Below are positions 1 through 5,012 of a DNA stretch of 5,997 nucleotides, in pieces. Location: the NCBI GenBank assembly GCA_027623585.1, contig JAQBVK010000158.1, positions 1 to 5,997 on the forward strand. The letters are read 5' to 3'. The notes below the pieces were generated by a model. The model made no database searches. It saw only the letters and a list, made by a program, of their open reading frames with translations, and was not told the DNA's origin. The stretch is from Planctomycetota bacterium. GTDB taxonomy: Bacteria; Planctomycetota; UBA1135. The stretch's first letter is position 1. Every line of letters starts with the position of its first letter. Made by a program: the position numbers and the translations under genes.

Positions 1-453
1 AAGTTCGTGCCAGTGATTGTCGCCGGGTGACAGCGAGGCGAAGGCGAGCGAGCGCGGAGCTTCGCCAGGACTCTCCCAGAACAATTCGGCGCGCAGATTC
101 GGAGCGGCGACGGCAGCAGAAAGCGGTCGCTGCCTCCGGACCGACACGCGCAAACATCGCGCCTCCGCGGAAGCTGCGAGGGCGAGGCGGAGTCGCGAAG
201 GCGTCTCGACGCCCAGCGCCGGCCGCTCGTCGCCGATCAGCTCGGGCGCGGCGGCCGTGGATTCGAGCCCGTACCAAGGCGTCAGCCAAGGATCGCGCGC
301 CACGCGCATGCCGCCTTCCACGACTTCGATCGCGCCGGTCGTCATGAGGTCGATCCTGCCGGTCAACTGTTCTCCTGGATCGCGCGCCTCACCGCCCCCG
401 CAGGCGGAAGCGAGCAGCAGCAGGACGGCGAAGCCGCGAGAAGTGAGGATCAT
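1..453 (-). CDS. Putative lipoprotein of unknown function, N-terminal part (3' end beyond left edge)
   Basis: The frame stays open for 151 codons from the ATG at 453 to the left edge, so the gene is incomplete. The product starts with a lipoprotein-type signal: a short N-terminus with an Arg at residue 6, a hydrophobic run at 8-15, then A-S-A-C with the acceptor Cys at 18, followed by GGGE. It is probably exported and lipid-anchored. The -3 residue of the lipobox is Ala rather than Leu, so the call is good but not perfect. Residues 110-151 alternate hydrophobic and polar positions (for example AELFW and SLAFASL) and look like beta-sandwich strands. I recognise no catalytic motif. The start overlaps the dprA stop as ATGA and has no clear Shine-Dalgarno sequence, so translation probably depends on coupling to dprA. 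The catalytic part, if any, lies outside the window. The frame and start are fairly sure; the function is unknown. Confidence 0.75.
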   Translation of the reverse strand, partial: MILTSRGFAVLLLLASACGGGEARDPGEQLTGRIDLMTTGAIEVVEGGMRVARDPWLTPWYGLESTAAAPELIGDERPALGVETPSRLRLALAASAEARCLRVSVRRQRPLSAAVAAPNLRAELFWESPGEAPRSLAFASLSPGDNHWHEL

Positions 454-1547
454 GAGCGGGATCTGGCAGCTCGAGCCGCCGGTCCGCATCGATGATAGAG
501 CCCGCTCGGCTGGCGCATCACGGTGCCCCGAAGTTCGAGATCAAGGAGTTCAAGCAAGATCATTTCTTCGCTCTGTCCAAGCGCGTCAGCGAGTTCGGCG
601 AGGCTGCCGTCGCGGCGCGACAGCGCTTCCAGCAGCGGTGAATCCTTCCCCATCTCCTCTGCGGACGCGCCGTTCTCGAGACTGCGCAGGATTTCGATTG
701 GACCCTCGGCGAGCAAGGCGCCATCGCGCAGCAGCGCGTGAGTTCCTTGCGACGCGGCGCTGTCCACGGGGCCCGGCAAGGCCCACACGTCGCGGCCCAG
801 CGACAGCGCCCAGGCCACCGTGTTCATGCTGCCCGAACGGCGCGTTGCCTGGACGACCATGGTCGCCTCCGCCAGACCGGCGAGAATGCGATTGCGGCGT
901 GGGAAGTTACCGGCGCGCGGTTCCATGCCGAAGCCGAATTCAGAGACCACGGCGCCTCCGGCGGCGACGCAGGCCTCCAGCAAGGGCCCCGCTGATTTGG
1001 GGTAGATCTGATCGAGCGCGGAGCCGAGCACCGCAATGACCTTCCCGCCCGCGTCGACGGCGCCTTGCATGCCGCATTGATCGACGCCGCGCGCCGCGCC
1101 GCTCACCACCGTTGCGCCGGCAGCAGCGAGTCCGGCGCCGAAACGCCTCGCTTGTTCACGACCATAGGGCGTGCAGGCGCGCGCTCCGATCAAGGCGATC
1201 CGCCACGCATCACCCGTCAACACCGAGGGATCGCCGAGGACGAAGAGCAAGGGGGGGGGATGATCGAGTGCGTCGAGCGCATTCGGCCAGCCGGGGCGAT
1301 CCGGTAGCAACAAGTGCGCGTCGAGCTGGCAGCGCGCGCGATCCTGCTCTTGACCGAGCGCCAGCACCGTCGTGATTGGCGGGGGAGGATCCAATCGGCG
1401 CGAGCTGCGGGCCCAGGCTTGCTCCCAACGGGCAGGCAAGCGCTCCCACGCGCCCTCGACCTCCTCCGCGAGCAGGCGCATGCGGTGCGGACCGACGCTC
1501 GGCCAGGCATTCAATCCCAAACGCAGGATGCGCGCGGCTTCCTCCAC
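450..1547 (-). CDS. dprA: DprA/Smf DNA-processing protein
   Basis: The 365-residue product has the usual DprA length and domain order. Residues 5-50 form a helix-hairpin-helix/SAM-like region (WPSVGPHRMRLL). The lead-in PPPLLFVLGD at 97-106 precedes the Rossmann-like DprA core: GARACTPYG at 121-129, VVSGAARGVD at 147-156, IAVLGSALDQIYP at 171-183, NFPRRNRILAGL at 214-225, and RRSGSMNT at 236-243 with LPGP at 257-260. A winged helix (about 303-352) ends the protein. In known systems DprA binds incoming single-stranded DNA in the cytoplasm, protects it and loads RecA during natural transformation; it also persists in species not known to transform. I chose GTG 1547 because it starts just before the first helix and clears the upstream stop by 29 bases. 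GTG 1622 would add 25 residues and overlap the upstream gene. Neither start has a strong Shine-Dalgarno sequence. Oddities: a C9 tract codes for P97-P99, and the usual His of the GID..AH motif is Met160. The often-seen neighbour topA is absent on the visible side. Confidence 0.95.
   Translation of the reverse strand: MEEAARILRLGLNAWPSVGPHRMRLLAEEVEGAWERLPARWEQAWARSSRRLDPPPPITTVLALGQEQDRARCQLDAHLLLPDRPGWPNALDALDHPPPLLFVLGDPSVLTGDAWRIALIGARACTPYGREQARRFGAGLAAAGATVVSGAARGVDQCGMQGAVDAGGKVIAVLGSALDQIYPKSAGPLLEACVAAGGAVVSEFGFGMEPRAGNFPRRNRILAGLAEATMVVQATRRSGSMNTVAWALSLGRDVWALPGPVDSAASQGTHALLRDGALLAEGPIEILRSLENGASAEEMGKDSPLLEALSRRDGSLAELADALGQSEEMILLELLDLELRGTVMRQPSGLYHRCGPAARAARSRS
1251..1259 (-). 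repeat. C9 homopolymer inside dprA
   Basis: Nine consecutive G on the plus strand read as CCC CCC CCC (P97-P99) in dprA. Losing one base moves translation into a frame that stops at 1217. Gaining one moves it into a frame that stops at 1210. Either change removes the whole Rossmann core. The tract is also a likely site of sequencing or assembly error, but the frame is intact as given. Confidence 0.9.
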
Positions 1548-1576
1548 AGTGAGAGGTCGGTTTGGCGCCGCTCGAG

Positions 1577-2140
1577 TTACCCGCCTTGTGAAACTTGCAT
1601 CACGCCCACTGCGCTCCAGCACGCTTCGGTCACGCCTTCGATCAACGCCGCCGGTCCGATGAATTTCAGGAACAGCGGTCCAGCCTCGCTCTCGACGACC
1701 GCGCCGAACAGCCGCCAGCCCTCGCGCGCGTCCCCGCCGCCGAGTTGGCGCGTGGCGGTGAGCGTTCCACCGAGCTCGACGCGATGCGTCTTGCGTCCTC
1801 CGTGCGAGGAAGTGTCGAAAGCGTAATCGGCGACTGCGCCGCCGCCGGGTTGCTGCCACTCGCCGAGCCAGCGCTCAACGTTGCTGACGATGAAATCGGG
1901 ACCTGCGCCAGCCCCGAGCCAAGAGAGCGTGGCGACGCCGCCGCCTTCGACTTCCCACTTCGCGAGGTAGAAGGATTGGTCGGGTGCCACAGCCGTCCAG
2001 CCCGTGGGCGCCGGGAAGGTGACCTGCGGAGGCGAAGCCGCAGCGGTGGTCGGACCGTTCATCCCGGTGGCATCCGGCGCCTTCATGCAGCCCAACGCGA
2101 GGACGCAGAGCAAGGGTAGGAAGGTGATCGATCGATTCAT
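1577..2140 (-). CDS. Putative lipoprotein of unknown function (187 residues)
   Basis: The ATG at 2140 gives a 187-residue protein that begins with a compact lipoprotein signal: N-terminal Arg3, a hydrophobic core at 5-17 and ALGC with the acceptor Cys at 18. A Pro/Ala/Thr-rich linker (19-45) precedes a single small domain of about 140 residues. That domain starts around PAPTGW (43-48) and contains FYLAKWEV (57-64), NVERWLGEW (87-95), GRKTHRVEL (115-123) and PLFLKFIGP (155-163) near the end. From memory this order (a Gly-Trp entry, a 'NVxRW' element, a Gly-rich 'made into a heritable strand' centre and a final F-K-GP strand) resembles small predicted lipoproteins common in Planctomycetota; no function is known to me. 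Periplasmic or outer-membrane location is inferred. It is first in the leftward group, 29 bases before dprA. No Shine-Dalgarno sequence is visible, but TATCCT lies 9 bases before the ATG. Upstream in-frame extension would put arginine-rich, non-signal sequence in front of the signal peptide, so I rejected it. Confidence 0.8.
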   Translation of the reverse strand: MNRSITFLPLLCVLALGCMKAPDATGMNGPTTAAASPPQVTFPAPTGWTAVAPDQSFYLAKWEVEGGGVATLSWLGAGAGPDFIVSNVERWLGEWQQPGGGAVADYAFDTSSHGGRKTHRVELGGTLTATRQLGGGDAREGWRLFGAVVESEAGPLFLKFIGPAALIEGVTEACWSAVGVMQVSQGG

Positions 2141-2149
2141 CGCGGCGTC

Positions 2150-2155
2150 AGGATA
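2150..2155 (-). promoter_or_regulatory. Candidate -10 element for the 187-residue lipoprotein gene
   Basis: TATCCT on the minus strand fits the TANNNT core of a -10 element and ends 9 bases before the ATG at 2140. Transcription would begin about 2-3 bases before the start codon, which makes the message leaderless or nearly so. No TTGACA-like -35 is present at 16-18 bases. The same hexamer at the same distance precedes the divergent gene. Confidence 0.35.
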
Positions 2156-2178
2156 GCGCCCCTGCTTTGTTCCTTCCG

Positions 2179-2198
2179 CACGAGTGCCAGGCCTCGTG
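2179..2198. promoter_or_regulatory. 20-base inverted repeat, possible operator
   Basis: CACGAG (2179-2184) and CTCGTG (2193-2198) are perfect 6-base arms around an 8-base centre. The dyad lies just upstream of the position where a -35 would be for the minus-strand promoter at 2150-2155. Its size suits a dimeric helix-turn-helix regulator. Such repeats also arise by chance in GC-rich DNA, so this is tentative. Confidence 0.3.
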
Positions 2199-2208
2199 TT
2201 CAGGATGA

Positions 2209-2224
2209 GTGCGAGTATCCGCAC
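2209..2224. promoter_or_regulatory. 16-base inverted repeat, possible second operator
   Basis: GTGCG (2209-2213) and CGCAC (2220-2224) flank a 6-base centre. The dyad centre is 28 bases from that of the 2179-2198 repeat. The arms are short, so the support is weak. Confidence 0.2.
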
Positions 2225-2291
2225 GAACTCCCGCAGGAGGTTGCCCCGCGCCCATCGTGCGAAGCCTCCATCCTGTGGAGTGGACAACGCG

Positions 2292-2297
2292 TATCCT
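2292..2297 (+). promoter_or_regulatory. Candidate -10 element for the 435-residue protein gene
   Basis: TATCCT on the plus strand ends 9 bases before the ATG at 2307, mirroring the divergent gene exactly. No consensus -35 is visible, and the nearest purine-rich GGAG (2277-2280) is too far from the ATG to act as a ribosome binding site. A leaderless or very short-leader transcript is inferred. Confidence 0.35.
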
Positions 2298-2306
2298 GTT
2301 GACCTC

Positions 2307-3614
2307 ATGCGCGCTGCCACGCAGTTCGCGACCTTGCTCGCACTCGCGGCGTCCTGCCGGGTCGTCACCGCGGTGGAAGTCGAAACGCGCGTTGAAGCCG
2401 ACGGCAGCGGCTCGCGGAGCTTGACTGTGCAAAGCCGTTGGGAAGACGGCCGCGACGAGGAAGCGACACTCCCGAAGGACTTCCTGCCGCCAGGCGCGGG
2501 TTACGCGCTGCTGGAGAGCGGCAAGGAACGCGTGGTCGCGAGTGCTTCCTTCGCAAGGCTCGCCGACGCGGCGCAACCGTTCACCTTCGGTTCCGGCGCC
2601 GCGCGCACCGCCTTCATCACGCGCTTTCGCGCCGTGGACTGGGTGCTCTTCACCATCATTCACTACGAAGAGGCCGTGGTCGACGCGACCGACCCGGATG
2701 ATCTGCGGGCAGCCCTGGAGGAATGCGCCGTGGTGGCGCTCGAAGTCGGTGAGGCTGCTTGCCTGCGCGTGTTCGGCGAAGAGTTTGACGACACTCTGCT
2801 TCGCGATCGAATGCGCGGTGACCTGCGCGAGGTCGCGCGTGATCTCGCCTTCACGATCTGGCAGGAGTTCTACGCAGGCTCCGCGGACTTGGACGCGCTG
2901 CTCGCGCGCGCTTTGCCGCGCCTGAAACCAGCCGGGCTCGATCTCCCTGCGAAATGGCTGAACGACGAAGAGGCTGCCTTCGGTTTTCCGAAGGCACGCG
3001 CGGCGATTGCCCTCTGGGTGGAAGCGCAGTTGCTCCCACGGCGCGAAGGCGCCCGCGTTTCGCAGCCGATCGGACTTGAGAGCACGCTGTTCGAAGGCGC
3101 TTTCGCCGCTGAAGTGATGCGCGCCCTGGACCTCCGCTTCGGTGGCGCCGAAGGCCGGAAGGCTTGGTGGGAAGCCATGGAGCCACGATTGAAGGGCTCT
3201 TTCGGCGCCGGCCGGGACGACGTGCGCTTCTTGTTGCGGGTGCGCATGCCCGGAACGCTGATGCGCAGCGACGGCTGGCTGGAGCCCGGCGAGAGTTCCT
3301 TTGTCGAGTTCGCGGGGCACGAAGCTTTTCCGAAAGGGCGCGGTATCCGTTGCGCCTCCGTGGTGTGGAGTGGAGCCGCTCAGTCCGCGCTCCCGAGCGC
3401 CGGACTGCTGCCGGACAACGCCGCCGCACTGTCTTGGACGCGCCTGCTCGGTGGCGGACCGGACTCCGCGCCGCAACCGGAACTTGCCGCTCTCGTGCGA
3501 GCCTGCGTCGAAGCGCGCTCACTCGGGCCGCTCGAAGAGTTGGCAGACAACCCGCAGCATGAGCTAGCGCCCGCGGCCGCGCGCGCCTTGAGTTGGCTGG
3601 AAGGCGAACGGTGA
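2307..3614 (+). CDS. Putative exported or lipid-anchored protein of unknown function (435 residues)
   Basis: The ATG at 2307 starts a signal peptide with Arg2, a hydrophobic core at 7-15 and either lipid attachment at Cys17 (L-A-A-S-C) or type I cleavage after Ala22 (V-T-A). Starts further upstream would put an arginine-rich segment before the signal. The mature protein opens with VEVETRVEADGSGSRSLTVQ, a strand-rich 'valence-with-Gly' stretch, then FITRFRAVDWVLFTIIHYEE (103-122), an aromatic strand pair. A helix-rich, charged middle follows (about 128-300). A motif VRMPGTLMRSDGWLE (312-326) precedes VEFAGHEAFPKG (333-344) and ASVVW (350-354). The C-terminal 75 residues look helical. I know the order 'aromatic strand ... 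helical part ... MPG/NG turn' from uncharacterised exported proteins of Planctomycetota and Bacteroidota, but only from memory. No enzyme motif is seen. Its stop shares one base with the start of the MATE gene, so the two are probably one operon. The antisense frame over this gene is arginine- and histidine-rich and lacks family features. Confidence 0.8.
   Translation: MRAATQFATLLALAASCRVVTAVEVETRVEADGSGSRSLTVQSRWEDGRDEEATLPKDFLPPGAGYALLESGKERVVASASFARLADAAQPFTFGSGAARTAFITRFRAVDWVLFTIIHYEEAVVDATDPDDLRAALEECAVVALEVGEAACLRVFGEEFDDTLLRDRMRGDLREVARDLAFTIWQEFYAGSADLDALLARALPRLKPAGLDLPAKWLNDEEAAFGFPKARAAIALWVEAQLLPRREGARVSQPIGLESTLFEGAFAAEVMRALDLRFGGAEGRKAWWEAMEPRLKGSFGAGRDDVRFLLRVRMPGTLMRSDGWLEPGESSFVEFAGHEAFPKGRGIRCASVVWSGAAQSALPSAGLLPDNAAALSWTRLLGGGPDSAPQPELAALVRACVEARSLGPLEELADNPQHELAPAAARALSWLEGER
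3599..3604 (+). promoter_or_regulatory. Shine-Dalgarno sequence of the MATE gene
   Basis: GGAAGG lies 9 bases before ATG 3614, inside the last codons of the preceding gene. It favours ATG 3614 over TTG 3593, which would read through it. GTG 3611, directly before the ATG, remains possible and would overlap the upstream stop as GTGA. Confidence 0.6.
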
Positions 3615-4996
3615 TGCGTAACTCGAAACTCCTGCTGCTGGCGGGTCCGCTGGTCATCAGTTTCTGGTTCCGCGCCGCCTTCGCCTGGGCCGACGCCGCC
3701 TTCGCCTCGATGCTGCACGCCGCCGACGGCAGCCCGATCGGCGACGCTTCGATCGCGGCGATCGGTCTGACGCTCCCATACGAGTTCCTGCAAGTCGCGC
3801 TGTGGGTTGGCACCAGCAACGGCCTCACCGCTCGTCTCGCCGCGGCGATGGGGGCGGGGCAGGGCGCGCGCGTCGAACAACTGGTGCGCGCCGCGCGGCG
3901 CATCACCGTGGTCCTGATCGGATTCTTCGTCGCGCTGGCGGTGGCGATGTGGTTCCTGATTCCTTCGCTGGCGCTGGATCCGGTGGTGCGCGACCAGTTC
4001 CGCATCTACGCCACCGTGCTGGTGGCCGGCGGCGCGCTGACCTCCTTCTGGTCCATCCTGCCCGACTCACTGGTCAAGGCGCATCACGACACCCGCACCA
4101 CCATGTGGGCGGGAATTCTCTCCAGCACGCTGAACGTCGCGCTCAACGCCTTCTTCGTCTTCGTGATGCACTGGGGCATCTTCGGCATCGCGCTGTCCAC
4201 GGTGCTCGGGCGGCTCAGCGGATTGATCTACGCCACGCGACGCGCCGCGCAGCACGAGCGCGATCGCCGCTTGCGGCCGGATCAGGCCAAGCCCGGGCTC
4301 GATCCCGCTCCGGTGCGCAGCATCCTCAAGATCGCCGTGCCCTCGGGCGCGACCTACGTGCTGATGGCGGTGGAGTCGCAATTCATCGTCGTAATTCTGG
4401 CGGGCGCGAGCGCGGCGACTTCCTTGCTCGCGGCGTGGGCGGTCTACGAGCGCGCGGTTCGTTTCATGGCGATGCCCGCGATCGCGACCAGCGTGGCGAT
4501 GCTGCCGCTGGCCGCGCGCGCTCACGGCGCCGGGGACTACTCGTCGATCCGGCGCGAACTGGGGATCGGTGTGCGCGCCTCCTTCCTCTACGTCCTGCTC
4601 TTGGTCGCGCCGCTGACCTGGCTGATCGGATCGCGCGTCGCCGCCGCGCTCTCCGACGCACCTCAGACCTTGGCCTTCGCCAGCGAGGCCATGAATTGGC
4701 TGCCGCTCACGGTGGCGGCCATCGCTCCGTTCATGCTCGCGCGTTCGGCTTGGGACGGCATGGAGCGCCCATTGCGCGGTCTCGCCGCCGCAATCGTTCG
4801 CAGTTTGGTGTTGCAGGTGCCGGCGGTGTGGCTCGGCCTCCGTCATCACGCCGCGCTCGGCTTGAGCCCGATACTCGGCGTCGCCTTGGCATCGCTCGCG
4901 GCGACGATGCTCGCCAGCGTCAGCTTCTGGATCTGGTCGTCTGCGTCATTGCGCCGCTTGACGGCGCCGACGCAGACTCCAGCTGAACTCGCGTGA
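3614..4996 (+). CDS. MATE-family efflux transporter
   Basis: The 460-residue inner-membrane protein has the usual length of MATE (MatE/NorM-type) transporters, which export cationic drugs or metabolites against Na+ or H+. Hydrophobic segments recur along the sequence, about twelve in all, and two homologous halves are visible. Half one starts LLLLAGPLVISFWF (6-19) and ends AAAMGAGQ (76-83). Half two starts ILKIAVPSGATY (237-248) and ends PLAARAHGAGD (298-308). The AxxxGAG signature occurs once per half. Asp27 in segment 1 and Glu254 in segment 7 fall where NorM-type proteins carry acidic residues important for cation or substrate coupling. The basic, charged loop at 209-235 joins the halves on the cytoplasmic side. 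Substrate cannot be told from sequence. Related members of the same superfamily (Wzx, MurJ flippases) are less likely given the GAG signatures. The start overlaps the upstream stop by one base, so translation is probably coupled. No special regulator is adjacent. Confidence 0.9.
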   Translation: MRNSKLLLLAGPLVISFWFRAAFAWADAAFASMLHAADGSPIGDASIAAIGLTLPYEFLQVALWVGTSNGLTARLAAAMGAGQGARVEQLVRAARRITVVLIGFFVALAVAMWFLIPSLALDPVVRDQFRIYATVLVAGGALTSFWSILPDSLVKAHHDTRTTMWAGILSSTLNVALNAFFVFVMHWGIFGIALSTVLGRLSGLIYATRRAAQHERDRRLRPDQAKPGLDPAPVRSILKIAVPSGATYVLMAVESQFIVVILAGASAATSLLAAWAVYERAVRFMAMPAIATSVAMLPLAARAHGAGDYSSIRRELGIGVRASFLYVLLLVAPLTWLIGSRVAAALSDAPQTLAFASEAMNWLPLTVAAIAPFMLARSAWDGMERPLRGLAAAIVRSLVLQVPAVWLGLRHHAALGLSPILGVALASLAATMLASVSFWIWSSASLRRLTAPTQTPAELA

Positions 4997-5012
4997 GGGC
5001 GGGAAGCCCGGT

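Larger units (their letters stand above)
2141..2306. promoter_or_regulatory. Divergent intergenic regulatory region
   Basis: These 166 bases separate two divergently transcribed genes and hold no convincing gene. They contain a TATCCT hexamer facing each gene, two inverted repeats (2179-2198 and 2209-2224), and the 9-base direct repeat TCCGCACGA at 2175-2183 and 2218-2226, offset by 43 bases or about four helical turns. Both copies overlap arms of the inverted repeats. This arrangement would suit a shared regulator, but no site matches an operator I know. Confidence 0.5.

Noticed and set aside
17..1039. Long plus-strand open frame opposite dprA and the left lipoprotein gene
   Set aside because: Its product is low-complexity and Ser/Arg/Pro-rich without domains, while the minus strand encodes a clear DprA and a lipoprotein.
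1548..1859. Upstream extension of dprA beyond GTG 1547
   Set aside because: The extra residues are arginine-rich, do not look like DprA, and overlap the lipoprotein gene, which has a signal peptide and a normal stop at 1577.
2148..3476. 442-codon minus-strand open frame opposite the 435-residue protein gene
   Set aside because: The product is rich in Arg, Gln and His with no signal or domain. The plus strand has a signal peptide, is coupled to the MATE gene, and has GC-rich third codon positions.
2851..4849. Minus-strand open frames opposite the exported-protein and MATE genes (2851-4005 and 4067-4849)
   Set aside because: They are arginine-rich antisense frames typical of GC-rich DNA; the plus strand gives a complete MATE transporter.
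4997..5010. Hairpin between the MATE and clpC stops as a bidirectional terminator
   Set aside because: The stem (CGGG-AAG-CCCG, or GGGC/GCCC) is only 4 bases and no T run follows on either strand.
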